Below, piece by piece: positions 54,265 through 63,481 of a DNA stretch of 64,000 bases (the first letter of the stretch is position 1; every line of letters begins with the position of its first letter). This DNA is from Sphaerisporangium corydalis (lineage in GTDB: Bacteria > Actinomycetota > Actinomycetes > Streptosporangiales > Streptosporangiaceae): NCBI RefSeq assembly GCF_025506355.1, contig NZ_JANZYP010000007.1, positions 124,001 through 188,000 on the forward strand. Reading direction: 5' to 3'. A model generated the notes under the pieces. That model was not told the DNA's origin. It saw only the letters and a program-made list of their open reading frames with translations, and did not search any database. The position numbers and the translations under genes were made by a program.

Positions 54265-55221
54265 TCAGGGGGCGAGGCCGGCGGTCCCCGAGAGGTCGTC
54301 CAGCAGCCGCCGGATGTCCTCAGGGGTGGCGACCCGCCCGGTGCCCCCCTGACCCTCCAGGCTGACGGCCGCGGCGGCCGTACCGGCCCGTACGGCCTCG
54401 CGGAGCGGGTCTCCCGCCGCGAGCCGGGCCGCGACCGTGCCCGCGAACGCGTCGCCGGCGCCGGTCTGGTCCACGATCGACCGCGCGGGGACGGCGGGGA
54501 CCCGTGACGGCGGCGCGTCCCCGGCCTCCCCGAGCAGCACGCCCTCGGGGCCGAGGGTCACGGCCACGGCCCGCGCGCCGAGCCCCAGGCAGGCCTGTAC
54601 GGTCTCGCCGGGCTCGCCGGTGCCGAGGAGCGGGAGGCTGTCGCCGGGGCACGAGGGGGTGACCAGGGCCGCGTGCGGGGCGACGTCCGCGAGCACCCGG
54701 GCCGCCGCCTTCGGCGTGGTGAGGCGGGAGCGGAAGTTCGGGTCGTAGACCACCTTCCCCCCGGCCGCGTGCACGGTCTCGGCCGCGTGGCGCACGGCGT
54801 GCGCGCAGGAGTCCGACAGGGCCGCGGTGACGCCGCTGACCAGCAGGACCGAGGTCTCGGCCAGGGGAGCGGAGGCGACGTCGGAGGGACCCATCCTGGA
54901 GGCCGCGCTGCACGCCCGCATGTAGCCGAAGGCCCGCTCGCCGCTCGGGTCGGCGCCGACGGCGTACGCGCCGGTCGAGCCGGTGCCCCGCAGCATCCAG
55001 CGGGTGTCGACGCCGTGGGCCGCCGCGAAGCGGATCAGCCGCTCGCCGAACTCGTCCTCGCCCACCAGCGTGACCAGCGCCACGTGCGCGCCGGTCGCGG
55101 CCGCCGCCACCGCCGCGTTCAGCGCGTCGCCGGAGAAGGACAGGTGAAAGATGTCCGCATCGGTCAGGGGAGCGGACGCCGAGAACTCGACCAGCGGCTC
55201 ACCGATCACCATCACGTCCAC
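54265..55221 (-). CDS. kdgK: 2-Keto-3-deoxygluconate kinase (PfkB family)
   Basis: The 318-residue sugar kinase has MVIGEPLVEFSASAPLTDADIFHLSFSGDALNAAVAAA at the N-terminus and the PfkB signature DQTGAGDAFAGTVAARL near 248, with the catalytic Asp. It phosphorylates KDG to KDPG. No KDPG aldolase is in this window. GAAGGAG lies upstream of the GTG start. It diverges from the tautomerase gene, sharing an operator pair. Confidence 0.85.
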   Translation of the reverse strand: MDVMVIGEPLVEFSASAPLTDADIFHLSFSGDALNAAVAAAATGAHVALVTLVGEDEFGERLIRFAAAHGVDTRWMLRGTGSTGAYAVGADPSGERAFGYMRACSAASRMGPSDVASAPLAETSVLLVSGVTAALSDSCAHAVRHAAETVHAAGGKVVYDPNFRSRLTTPKAAARVLADVAPHAALVTPSCPGDSLPLLGTGEPGETVQACLGLGARAVAVTLGPEGVLLGEAGDAPPSRVPAVPARSIVDQTGAGDAFAGTVAARLAAGDPLREAVRAGTAAAAVSLEGQGGTGRVATPEDIRRLLDDLSGTAGLAP

Positions 55222-55237
55222 GACGGGCTCCTTCTTG

Positions 55238-55272
55238 GTTCATGTAGTGGAATTTGATTTCATGTGATGCAA
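55238..55272. promoter_or_regulatory. Tandem island operators between kdgK and the tautomerase gene (site B pair)
   Basis: GTTCATGTAGTGGAA (55238-55252) and TTTCATGTGATGCAA (55258-55272) are two 15-bp sites exactly 20 bp apart. Confidence 0.65.
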
Positions 55273-55295
55273 CAAACGCGAACCTGGAGGACATC

Positions 55296-55481
55296 ATGCC
55301 GAACATCACCGTGGAACTGCTGTCGGGGCGCACCCTGGACCAGCGCCGTGACTTCGTGGCCGCCGTGACCGAGGCCGCCGTCGGGATACTCAAGGCGCGC
55401 CAGGAGGCCGTGCGCATCGTCTTCTGGGAGATCGAGAAGTCCGACGTCGCCAACGGCGGGACCCTGGAGTCAGACAAGTAG
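55296..55481 (+). CDS. 4-Oxalocrotonate-tautomerase-family protein
   Basis: The 61-residue protein begins Met-Pro (MPNITVELLSGRTLDQRRDFVAAVTEA), so Pro1 is the expected catalytic base after Met removal. Arg residues and an aromatic near the C-terminus fit the family. It moves double bonds between keto and enol acids. GGAGG lies seven bases upstream. It shares its control region with kdgK, so it probably acts on a uronate-pathway intermediate; the substrate is unproven. A longer in-frame start would spoil Pro1. Confidence 0.75.
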   Translation: MPNITVELLSGRTLDQRRDFVAAVTEAAVGILKARQEAVRIVFWEIEKSDVANGGTLESDK

Positions 55482-55496
55482 CGATGTGAGCCGCCA

Positions 55497-55534
55497 AATG
55501 GGATGGGGAAGGTGGTCACCTTTCCCATCCCATT
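55497..55534. terminator. Convergent terminator after the tautomerase gene
   Basis: AATGGGATGGGGAAGGTG (55497-55514) pairs with 55517-55534 with one G.U pair. The stem is 18 bp with a tiny loop. Confidence 0.75.
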
Positions 55535-55557
55535 CAAGCGAGCTTCGCGCGCGGCGA

Positions 55558-57054
55558 CTAGGCGGTGACCGTGGCCCGCTCCTCGGCGGGGTCGCTGCCG
55601 AGGGAGTCGACCAGCTCGTCGCGGTCGGGGGTGTTCTCCGGCCGCAGGAGGCCGATGACGACGTAGAGGACCAGTGAGGTCACCAGTGGCGCCGCGACGA
55701 CCAGCGTCGTGTTCGCCGAGGCGATCACCCACTTGATCACCGCCCAGACGCCGAGGCCGGCGGCCCACGACACGATGGCGGCCGTCGGCCCGCTGCGCTT
55801 GAACCACGGGAGCAGCCCGAGCATCAGCGGGATCGAGATCGGCCCCATCGTGGCCGCCACCACGTCCACGACGATCTTCAGCACCACGCCCTGGCCCTGG
55901 GTGGCGATCGCGATCGTCATGCTGGTGACCACGAACAGGAACGTCGTGATCCGGGCCAGCCGGAGCGCGCCCTGGGCCGTCATGGTCCTGACCTGCCGCA
56001 CGAACACCGGCAGGATGTCGCGGGTGATGACCGCGGAGATCACGTTGGCGTCGGAGGAGACCATCGCCATCGTGTGCGAGAAGAACCCCGCGAGCACCAG
56101 GCCGATGAGGCCGCCGGGCAGCAGCTCCTGCGCCAGCGCCACGTAGGACTGGTCGGAGTTCGTCAGGCCCGGCACGATCAGCGGGGCGGCGAACATCGGG
56201 ATGAACAGGACCAGCGGCCACAGCAGCCACAGGGCGCTGGACAGCAGCGCGGCGCGCTTGGCCTGCGAGCCGGACTGCGCCCCCATGTAGCGCTGAGCGA
56301 GGTTCCACATGCCGCCGTTGTACTCGAACGTCTTGATCAGCAGGAACGCGAAGAAGTACGTCGTGGTGTAGGGCCCGGTCAGGGGGTCGCCGTGCCCGGG
56401 GGGAAGCTTGCCCCACATGGTCCACAGCGCCGAGATGCCGCCGAGCTGCCCGAGCACGGCCACGAACATGACGACCCCGGCGACGGCCTGGATCACGAAC
56501 TGCCCGAAGTCGGTGAGCACGTCGGCCCACAGCCCGCCGACGGTCACGTAGATCACGGTGACCGCGCCGGTGATCGCGATGCCGTACTGGATGGGGATGC
56601 CGGCGAAGCCCTTGAGCAGCACCGAGATGGCCACCCACTTGGCCGCGATGTCGACGACCTTCAGCAGCGCGCCGCTGTAGGCCATCACCTGCTGGGTGGG
56701 CAGGTTGTACCGCCGGGTGAGGTACTCCAGCGGCGAGACCACGCCGTGCTTGGACCTGAGCCGGTTCCACCGGGCGGCGAACACGAAGGCCCCGATGCCG
56801 ACGCCGATGCCGATCGTCATCGCCCACCAGACGTACACCGTGAGCCCGTAGTCATAGGCGACGGCCGCGAACGCGACGAACATGACCGCGCTGTAGCCCG
56901 ACATGTGGTGGGAGATCCCCGAGAGCCACCAGGGGATCCGGCCACCGGCGGTGAAGTAGTCGATGACGGTCTTGATGCGGTTCTTCGACCACACCCCGAT
57001 GGCGATCATCACCACGAAGTAGGCGCCCAGCACGGACCAGTCGAGTGCGGACAT
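55558..57054 (-). CDS. Sodium:solute symporter (SSS family)
   Basis: The 498-residue protein has 12-13 membrane helices, beginning SALDWSVLGAYFVVMIAIGVWSK, with the SSS marks YFTAGGRIPWWLSGISHHMSGYSAV, MWNLAQRYMGAQS and the hydrophobic repeats that follow. Members import sugars, uronates or organic acids with sodium. The ATG at 57054 has AAGGAGGAG upstream; a start at 57069 is less likely. It shares the 15-bp island operators, so it probably brings in a uronate or its oligomers. Confidence 0.85.
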   Translation of the reverse strand: MSALDWSVLGAYFVVMIAIGVWSKNRIKTVIDYFTAGGRIPWWLSGISHHMSGYSAVMFVAFAAVAYDYGLTVYVWWAMTIGIGVGIGAFVFAARWNRLRSKHGVVSPLEYLTRRYNLPTQQVMAYSGALLKVVDIAAKWVAISVLLKGFAGIPIQYGIAITGAVTVIYVTVGGLWADVLTDFGQFVIQAVAGVVMFVAVLGQLGGISALWTMWGKLPPGHGDPLTGPYTTTYFFAFLLIKTFEYNGGMWNLAQRYMGAQSGSQAKRAALLSSALWLLWPLVLFIPMFAAPLIVPGLTNSDQSYVALAQELLPGGLIGLVLAGFFSHTMAMVSSDANVISAVITRDILPVFVRQVRTMTAQGALRLARITTFLFVVTSMTIAIATQGQGVVLKIVVDVVAATMGPISIPLMLGLLPWFKRSGPTAAIVSWAAGLGVWAVIKWVIASANTTLVVAAPLVTSLVLYVVIGLLRPENTPDRDELVDSLGSDPAEERATVTA

Positions 57055-57086
57055 CGCTCCTCCTTCCAACGTCTTTTGGATGGAGA

Positions 57087-57121
57087 TTCCATTACATGAA
57101 ACGCGATGTCAATACATAGAA
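57087..57121. promoter_or_regulatory. Tandem island operators upstream of the symporter (site C pair)
   Basis: TTCCATTACATGAAA (57087-57101) is the best match to the consensus, followed 20 bp later by TGTCAATACATAGAA (57107-57121). Confidence 0.7.
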
Positions 57122-57248
57122 CACAATCCGGTTCACATCGGCGAACGGCCGCGGTGATCGGCCACCGCCCCCCGTGCGCGCGGGAACGCCGGAACCATCG
57201 GCGATGCCGGGCCCGGCGCGTCTGCGAGCGTCGGGGCCGCCTCATGCG

Positions 57249-57262
57249 TACCCTCGGTACCA
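57249..57262 (+). promoter_or_regulatory. Leaderless promoter of ftsK
   Basis: TACCCT (57249-57254) lies seven bases before the ATG at 57262. Confidence 0.5.
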
Positions 57263-59796
57263 TGGCCACCCGTACGTCGAAAAGCACCCCAAAGGGGTCG
57301 GCGAAGCGGTCCACGTCCTCGCGTACGTCCCCTGCCAAGCGGCCGGCCGGCACGCGGGCCTCGGGGGCGCGCGCCGGGGCCCGACCGCCCGCGCGCCGGC
57401 AGGCGTCCACGCCCCCGGACCCGATCAGCTGGGTCTTCCTGGCGATCGGCAAGCTGTTCATCGGCGTGTGGCTGCTGTTCGCGAACGGCATCGGCACCGC
57501 CGCGCGCGCCTTCGGGCAGCAGGCGCGCGAGCTCGACCCCGCCCACCGGCGCGACGGCCTCGGCCTGGCCGTGCTGGGCGCGGCGATCGTCCTGGCCGCG
57601 ATGACCTGGCGCACCACCCGCGGGGCGGTCGCGACCGTGGTCGACGCCGTCCTGCGCGGCACCCTCGGCTCCCTGGCCTGGTCGGTGCCCATCCTGCTCG
57701 CGCTGATCGCCTGGCGCCTGCTGCGCCATCCCGACCAGAACGCCGACACCGGCCGCATGATGATCGGCTGGACCGCCCTGCTGGCCGGGCTGCTCGGCAT
57801 CATCCACGTCGCGCACGCCACGCCGTACCCCTCGGGCCCCGGCTCGACCGACGGCATGGACAAGGTCTCGGCGGCCGGCGGCATGATCGGGTTCATCGTG
57901 TCGGCGCCGCCGTCCAGCATCCTGCCCGCGTTCATCACCATCCCGCTGCTCCTGCTGCTCTCGGGGTTCGGCGCGCTGGTCATCACCGCCACGCCGGTGC
58001 ACCGCGTGCCCGAGCGGCTCGCGGAGATCCAGCACATGCTCTTCACCAAGGCCGGCGCCGGCGGGGACGCCGCCCCCAAGGAGCGCGCGCGGCGTCCCCG
58101 CAGGTCGCGCACCGGGTCCGGCGGCAAGGACGGCGACCCGGAGATCGTCGAGCACGTCAAGCCCTACGACACCCCGCTGGTCGACGTCCCCGCCAAGCTC
58201 GCCGACCACTCCCCGGAGATCGTTCCCGGCCTGGTCGACGAGGAGGAGGCGCCGGTGCTCCCGGCCGTCTCCGAGCCGCCCCACCCCTCGCCGGCGCCGC
58301 GCAAGGTCGAGCAGCTCGTGCTGTCCCCGCAGGGCGGCCCCTACGTCCTGCCGGACCTCCAGGTGCTGCGGCAGGGCACCCCGCCCAAGCCGCAGACCAA
58401 GGCGAACACCACCGTCGTCAACGCGCTCAGCAGCGTCCTGGAGCAGTTCACCATCGACGCCCAGGTGATCGGGTTCACCCGGGGCCCCACGGTCACCCGC
58501 TACGAGATCGAGCTGGGCCCGGCGGTCAAGGTCGAGAAGGTCACCGCCCTCACCAAGAACATCGCCTACGCCGTCAAGTCCGCCGACGTGCGCATCCTGT
58601 CCCCGATCCCCGGCAAGTCCGCGATCGGGGTCGAGATCCCGAACGCCGACAAGGACCTGGTCAGCCTCGGCGACGTGCTCCGCTCGCAGGTGGCCCAGGC
58701 CGACCACCACCCGATGATCGTCGGCCTCGGCAAGGACGTCGAGGGCCGCACGATAGTGGCCAACCTCGCCAAGATGCCCCACCTGCTCATCGCGGGCGCC
58801 ACCGGCGCCGGCAAGTCGGTGTGCGTCAACGGCCTGATCTCCTCGATCCTGATGCGCGCCACCCCCGACGAGGTGCGCATGGTGCTCGTGGACCCCAAGC
58901 GGGTCGAGCTCAACACCTACGAGGGCATCCCCCACCTGATCACGCCGATCATCACCAACCCGAAGAAGGCCGCCGAGGCCCTCGAATGGGTGGTCGGCGA
59001 GATGGACCGCCGCTACGACGACCTGGCGGCGAGCGGGTTCCGGCACGTCGACGAGTTCAACAAGGCGGTGCGCGCGGGCAAGCTCGTGCCGCCGCCCGGG
59101 AGCGAGCGGGTCTACCAGCCCTACCCCTACCTGCTGGTGATCATCGACGAGCTCGCCGACCTGATGATGGTCGCCCCGCGCGACGTCGAGGACTCCATCG
59201 TCCGCATCACCCAGCTCGCCCGCGCCGCCGGCATCCACCTGGTCATCGCCACCCAGCGGCCCTCGGTGGACGTCGTGACCGGGCTCATCAAGGCCAACGT
59301 GCCCTCGCGGCTCGCGTTCGCCACCTCCTCGCTCGCCGACTCCCGGGTCATCCTGGACCAGCCAGGCGCCGAGAAGCTCGTCGGCCAGGGCGACGCCCTG
59401 TTCCTGCCGATGGGCGCCAGCAAGCCGATGCGCCTGCAGAACGCCTTCCTGTCGGAGAAGGAGATCAACGAGGTCGTCGCCCACTGCAAGGCCCAGATGC
59501 AGGTGGAGTACCGCGACGACGTCTCGGTGACGGCGGTCAAGCGCGAGATCGACGAGGACATCGGCGACGACCTCGACCTGCTCGTCCAGGCGGCCGAGCT
59601 GATCGTCACCACCCAGTTCGGCTCCACCTCGATGCTCCAGCGCAAGCTGCGCGTCGGATTCGCCAAGGCCGGCCGGCTGATGGACCTGCTGGAGAGCAGG
59701 AGCGTGGTCGGCCCGAGCGAGGGCTCCAAGGCGCGCGAGGTGATGGTGAAACCCGATGAACTGCCCGGCCTGCTCGCCGACTTGCGCGGAGAGTGA
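57262..59796 (+). CDS. ftsK: DNA translocase FtsK
   Basis: The 844-residue protein segregates chromosome ends during septation. An Arg/Lys-rich N-terminus is followed by four membrane helices (about 50-250), a Pro-rich linker (about 280-390) and the motor: Walker A GATGAGKSVC near 513, Walker B VIIDELADLMM near 626. The gamma winged helix at about 770-840 (LIVTTQFGSTSMLQRKLRVGFAKAGRLMDLLES) reads KOPS-like DNA signals. The ATG follows a -10 box, so it is probably leaderless; an ATG 18 bases upstream is the alternative. Confidence 0.95.
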   Translation: MATRTSKSTPKGSAKRSTSSRTSPAKRPAGTRASGARAGARPPARRQASTPPDPISWVFLAIGKLFIGVWLLFANGIGTAARAFGQQARELDPAHRRDGLGLAVLGAAIVLAAMTWRTTRGAVATVVDAVLRGTLGSLAWSVPILLALIAWRLLRHPDQNADTGRMMIGWTALLAGLLGIIHVAHATPYPSGPGSTDGMDKVSAAGGMIGFIVSAPPSSILPAFITIPLLLLLSGFGALVITATPVHRVPERLAEIQHMLFTKAGAGGDAAPKERARRPRRSRTGSGGKDGDPEIVEHVKPYDTPLVDVPAKLADHSPEIVPGLVDEEEAPVLPAVSEPPHPSPAPRKVEQLVLSPQGGPYVLPDLQVLRQGTPPKPQTKANTTVVNALSSVLEQFTIDAQVIGFTRGPTVTRYEIELGPAVKVEKVTALTKNIAYAVKSADVRILSPIPGKSAIGVEIPNADKDLVSLGDVLRSQVAQADHHPMIVGLGKDVEGRTIVANLAKMPHLLIAGATGAGKSVCVNGLISSILMRATPDEVRMVLVDPKRVELNTYEGIPHLITPIITNPKKAAEALEWVVGEMDRRYDDLAASGFRHVDEFNKAVRAGKLVPPPGSERVYQPYPYLLVIIDELADLMMVAPRDVEDSIVRITQLARAAGIHLVIATQRPSVDVVTGLIKANVPSRLAFATSSLADSRVILDQPGAEKLVGQGDALFLPMGASKPMRLQNAFLSEKEINEVVAHCKAQMQVEYRDDVSVTAVKREIDEDIGDDLDLLVQAAELIVTTQFGSTSMLQRKLRVGFAKAGRLMDLLESRSVVGPSEGSKAREVMVKPDELPGLLADLRGE

Positions 59797-59897
59797 CCCC
59801 TCCGCCACCGATCCCCTCGGTAACTGGTTGAATGTGAATGACTACGCATCGTCGGATATACGGACGCGTAGCGGCAGGTGCACGGCGAGGGGGACGT

Positions 59898-60641
59898 ATG
59901 AGCACTGGAGTGACGCTGGCCGCGGCACGGAACGCGGCGGGCATGACGGTCGCCCAACTGAGCGGCCGCACGCGCATCAGGGAAACAGTCATCTACGCCA
60001 TAGAACGGGACGACTTCTCACACTGCGGGGGTGACTTCTACGCCAGGGGCCACGTCCGGAACATCGCCAAGACGCTCGGGCTCGACCCGGGCGTCATCGT
60101 GCACCAGTACGACGAGGAACACGGGGGAGTGCCCCTGCCGGTGCGCGCCGCGGCCGTCTTCCAGGCGGAGAGCACGATCAAGCTCCGCGAACGCCGGAGC
60201 CCCAACTGGTCCACGGCCATGGCGATCGCCCTCGCCATCGTTGCGGTCTTCGGGGTGACCCGGGTGATGAGCGGGTCCGGTGAGACCATCGCCACCGGCA
60301 ACGACGCCAAGGCGGTGCCTTCGCCCAAGAGCCCGGTCACGGCCAAGCCGTCCACCCACCCCAAGGCGGCCAAACCGGCGAGCGACCTGGTGACGCTCCA
60401 GGTGAAGGCGAACCGGCCGTCGTGGGTCGACATCACCGACGCCAAGGGCAAGCGGGTGTTCCGCGGCACGATGCCCGCCGGCCGCACCTCCACCTGGAAG
60501 GGGCACAAGGAGATGCGGGTCACCTTCGGCAACGCCGGCGGCGTCGACCTGTGGGTCAACGGCAGGCACCTCGGCCCGCCGGGGAAGTCCGGGCAGCTCG
60601 TCCGCCGGTCCTTCAAGCCCGAGGCGCCGCGCTCCCGGTGA
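59898..60641 (+). CDS. RodZ-like membrane-anchored HTH protein
   Basis: The 247-residue protein has an N-terminal Xre-type helix-turn-helix (about 5-75, TLAAARNAAGMTVAQLSGRTRIRETVIYAIERDDF), one membrane helix (about 110-130, WSTAMAIALAIVAVFGV), a Ser/Pro/Lys linker and a C-terminal DUF4115 domain (about 165-235). This RodZ-like layout fits a cell-shape or cell-wall role. The ATG has GAGGGGGA upstream. It lies 101 bases after ftsK. Confidence 0.85.
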   Translation: MSTGVTLAAARNAAGMTVAQLSGRTRIRETVIYAIERDDFSHCGGDFYARGHVRNIAKTLGLDPGVIVHQYDEEHGGVPLPVRAAAVFQAESTIKLRERRSPNWSTAMAIALAIVAVFGVTRVMSGSGETIATGNDAKAVPSPKSPVTAKPSTHPKAAKPASDLVTLQVKANRPSWVDITDAKGKRVFRGTMPAGRTSTWKGHKEMRVTFGNAGGVDLWVNGRHLGPPGKSGQLVRRSFKPEAPRSR

Positions 60642-60704
60642 TCACCCGCCCACTGGGCGGAACACAAGTAGGGGGGAGTGCGCCGGGCGGTGGCCAACTC
60701 CCGA

Positions 60705-60720
60705 TACCGTAGAGCCATCA
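60705..60720 (+). promoter_or_regulatory. Leaderless promoter of rimO
   Basis: TACCGT (60705-60710) lies nine bases before the ATG at 60720. Confidence 0.45.
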
Positions 60721-62132
60721 TGTCTTCCCGCCGAACCGCATCGCTGATCACGCTGGGCTGCGCGCGCAACGAAGTCGACTCCGAGGAGCTCGCCGCGCGC
60801 ATGGAGGCCGCAGGGTGGCGGCTCGACGACGACAACCCTGACGTCGTCGTCGTCAACACCTGTGGCTTCATCGACTCGGCGAAGAAGGACTCGATCGACA
60901 CGCTGCTCGCCGCGTCCGATTCCGGGGCCAAGGTCGTCGCCGCCGGCTGCATGGCCGAGCGCTACGGCAAGGAGCTCGCCGAGGCGCTCCCCGAGGCCTC
61001 CGCCGTCATCTCCTTCGACGACTACACCGACATCGGCGCGCGCCTCGACGACGTACTCGACGGCCGCGCCCTCAAGCCGCACAGCCCGCGCGACCGGCGC
61101 ACCCTGCTGCCCATCAGCCCGGTCGAGCGTTCCACCGGCGCGGGCCACGCCCACATCCCGGGCCACGGCGAGCTGCCGGACGGCCTGGCCCCGGCGAGCG
61201 GGCCGCGCACGCTGCGCAAGCGCCTGTCCGGCGGGCCGGTGGCCTCGCTGAAACTGGCCTCCGGCTGCGACCGCCGGTGCACGTTCTGCGCCATCCCCGC
61301 CTTCCGCGGCGCGTACGTCTCGCGCCGCCCCGAGGAGCTGCTCGCCGAGGCGGCCTGGCTGGCCGGCCAGGGCGTCAAGGAGCTCGTCCTGGTCAGCGAG
61401 AACTCCACCTCCTACGGCAAGGACCTGGGCGACCTGCGCGCCCTGGAGAAGGTCCTGCCCGAGCTCGCCGCCACCGACGGCATCGAGCGGGTCCGCGTCA
61501 GCTACCTCCAGCCGGCCGAGCTGCGCCCCGGGCTGATCGACGTCATCGCCGGCACCGAAGGCGTCGCGCCCTACTTCGACCTGTCCTTCCAGCACGCCAG
61601 CGGGCCGGTGCTGCGCCGGATGCGCCGGTTCGGCGACCCCAGGCGCTTCCTCGACCTGCTGGCGGCGGTCCGCGACCGCGCCCCGGAGGCCGGTGTGCGC
61701 TCCAACTTCATCGTCGGTTTCCCGGGGGAGACCGAGGCCGAGTTCGCCGAGCTGGTGGGGTTCCTCGACGAGGCGCGCCTGGACGTCGTCGGCGTGTTCG
61801 GCTACTCCGACGAGGACGGCACCGAGGCCGCCGGGTTCGGCGGCAAGCTCGACCAGGACACCATCGACGAGCGGGTGGCCGCGCTGACCGAGCTGGCCGA
61901 GGAGCTGACCACCCAGCGCGCCGAGGAACGCATCGGCACCGAGATCGAGGTGCTCGTCGAGGAGGACCTCGGCGACGGCGGCTACGAGGGCCGCGCCGCC
62001 CACCAGGGCCCCGAGGTCGACGGCTCGGTCACCGTCCAGGGCATCGGGCTGGTCCCCGGGCAGATCGTGCGGGCCACGGTCGTCGACGCCGAGGGGGTCG
62101 ACCTGATCGCCCGCATCAAGGCCGGGCCATGA
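60720..62132 (+). CDS. rimO: Ribosomal protein S12 methylthiotransferase
   Basis: The 470-residue radical-SAM enzyme methylthiolates Asp88-equivalent of uS12. The N-terminal cluster ligands are C14, the Cys of NTCGF and that of AAGCMAE. The radical-SAM motif CDRRCTFC is near 183-190. The C-terminal TRAM domain is at about 400-468. The frame continues into pgsA by ATGA overlap. Confidence 0.95.
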   Translation: MSSRRTASLITLGCARNEVDSEELAARMEAAGWRLDDDNPDVVVVNTCGFIDSAKKDSIDTLLAASDSGAKVVAAGCMAERYGKELAEALPEASAVISFDDYTDIGARLDDVLDGRALKPHSPRDRRTLLPISPVERSTGAGHAHIPGHGELPDGLAPASGPRTLRKRLSGGPVASLKLASGCDRRCTFCAIPAFRGAYVSRRPEELLAEAAWLAGQGVKELVLVSENSTSYGKDLGDLRALEKVLPELAATDGIERVRVSYLQPAELRPGLIDVIAGTEGVAPYFDLSFQHASGPVLRRMRRFGDPRRFLDLLAAVRDRAPEAGVRSNFIVGFPGETEAEFAELVGFLDEARLDVVGVFGYSDEDGTEAAGFGGKLDQDTIDERVAALTELAEELTTQRAEERIGTEIEVLVEEDLGDGGYEGRAAHQGPEVDGSVTVQGIGLVPGQIVRATVVDAEGVDLIARIKAGP

Positions 62133-62734
62133 CCAACCCGCCGGAGACCGGCACCGAATCGCTGGTGGATTCGGTCGCGCGTCGCGTCAGCCCGTGGAAC
62201 ATCGCCAACGTGCTGACCGTCCTCCGGCTGGTGGTCGTCCCGTTCTTCGTCGCGTGCCTGTTCGTCGAGGGCACCGGCTGGCGGTACACGGCGCTCCTGG
62301 TCTTCCTGCTCGCCTCGCTGACCGACCAGCTCGACGGCTGGCTGGCCCGGCGGTACGGCCTGATCACCGACTTCGGCAAGATCGCCGACCCGCTCGCGGA
62401 CAAGGTCCTGATCGGCGCCGCCCTGGTCACCCTGTCGGTGCTCGACGAGCTGCCGTGGTGGATCACGGTCGCCATCCTGGTCAGGGAGGTCGGCGTCACC
62501 GCCCTGCGGTTCGCGGTCATCCGCCACGGCATCATCCCCGCCAGCTACGGCGGCAAGGTCAAGACCGTCCTGCAGATCGTGGCGATCGCCCTGTACATCA
62601 TGCCCGGCATGCCCGACGTGCTCAGGTGGGTCGCCATGGGGCTGGCCCTGGCCGTCACCGTCCTCACCGGCCTCGACTACGTCACCCGCGCCGTCCGGCT
62701 GCGCAAGGTCGCCCAGAAGGCGCGCGGCGGATGA
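62129..62734 (+). CDS. pgsA: CDP-diacylglycerol-glycerol-3-phosphate 3-phosphatidyltransferase
   Basis: The 201-residue integral membrane protein makes phosphatidylglycerol phosphate. The CDP-alcohol phosphotransferase motif is [26 protein letters not shown] (about 68-93), with the four Asp residues. About five to six helices are visible. The ATG overlaps the rimO stop by four bases, and the cinA ATG overlaps its own stop in turn. Confidence 0.92.
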   Translation: MTNPPETGTESLVDSVARRVSPWNIANVLTVLRLVVVPFFVACLFVEGTGWRYTALLVFLLASLTDQLDGWLARRYGLITDFGKIADPLADKVLIGAALVTLSVLDELPWWITVAILVREVGVTALRFAVIRHGIIPASYGGKVKTVLQIVAIALYIMPGMPDVLRWVAMGLALAVTVLTGLDYVTRAVRLRKVAQKARGG

Positions 62735-63228
62735 GCGCGGCGCTCGCCGCCGGCGTGCTGTCCCTCCTGGTTCGCGAGGGGGCGACGGTCGCGGTGGCCG
62801 AGTCGCTCACGGGCGGGCTGATCGGCGCCACGCTCACGACCCCTAGTGGTGCCTCCGCAGGATTCAGGGGTGGGGTCATCGTGTACGCCACCGACCTGAA
62901 ATCCAGCCTTCTCGGCGTCCCCGCGGAGCTGCTCGCCCGGGAGGGCGCGGTCCACCCGGATGTGGCCGCCGCCATGGCCTCCGGCGTCCGCTTGCTGGCC
63001 GGCGCCACGTTCGGCCTGGCAGTGACGGGTGTGGCCGGTCCGGACGAGCAGGACGGCAAGGCGGTCGGCACGGTCCATATCGCCGTCAGCGGTCCTGACG
63101 GCCTCCTGCGGCGCCGTGACGTGCTTCTGCCGGGCTCGCGGGAAGAGATTCGCAAAAGTACCGTCCGGGAGGGTTTGGATCTCCTGAGAGGTGTGCTGGA
63201 GGCGCAAATGGGGGAACATACAGGATGA
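62731..63228 (+). CDS. cinA: Nicotinamide-nucleotide amidase, CinA C-terminal type (PncC)
   Basis: The 165-residue protein is a stand-alone CinA C-terminal domain: [20 protein letters not shown] (about 24-43), [16 protein letters not shown] and TGVAGPD near 102. The domain hydrolyses NMN amide to nicotinate mononucleotide. The N-terminal competence domain is absent, as in most actinomycetes. It overlaps pgsA by four bases. Confidence 0.9.
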   Translation: MSAALAAGVLSLLVREGATVAVAESLTGGLIGATLTTPSGASAGFRGGVIVYATDLKSSLLGVPAELLAREGAVHPDVAAAMASGVRLLAGATFGLAVTGVAGPDEQDGKAVGTVHIAVSGPDGLLRRRDVLLPGSREEIRKSTVREGLDLLRGVLEAQMGEHTG

Positions 63229-63235
63229 TTACCGC

Positions 63236-63253
63236 GTTACGTCACCAGCGAAC
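63236..63253. promoter_or_regulatory. Possible ClgR-type box
   Basis: GTTACGT-CACCA-GCGAAC (63236-63253) has the perfect right half and right spacing of the ClgR site (GTTCGCT-N5-GCGAAC), but a degenerate left half. It lies about 40 bp upstream of the -10 box at 63293, a plausible activator position. Confidence 0.35.
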
Positions 63254-63292
63254 ATGCTCCCCACGGTCTGCCGCCCCATTGGTCGATGCAGG

Positions 63293-63305
63293 TACGGTGG
63301 AGCTG
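63293..63305 (+). promoter_or_regulatory. clgR promoter and possible leaderless start
   Basis: TACGGT (63293-63298) lies six bases before an in-frame GTG at 63305. Confidence 0.5.
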
Positions 63306-63481
63306 TGAGCGAGGTTCGTGACCCATCGGTGAGGAGCAGGTCCGGCGTGCGCCCGGCAAAGGGGCCGAGCGAACCAATGATGACGGCGAGGAGCATGTAC
63401 GAAGGGCATTCGAAAAACGGGCGATACGAACCGACCGCGCGGAGCGTTGTGAAGGCGCCTGCGCCCGGGAGGGAGCGACAG

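Noticed and set aside
57133-59808. 891-residue open frame antisense to ftsK
   Set aside because: It is the complementary reading of a highly GC3-biased gene; ftsK has all its motifs.
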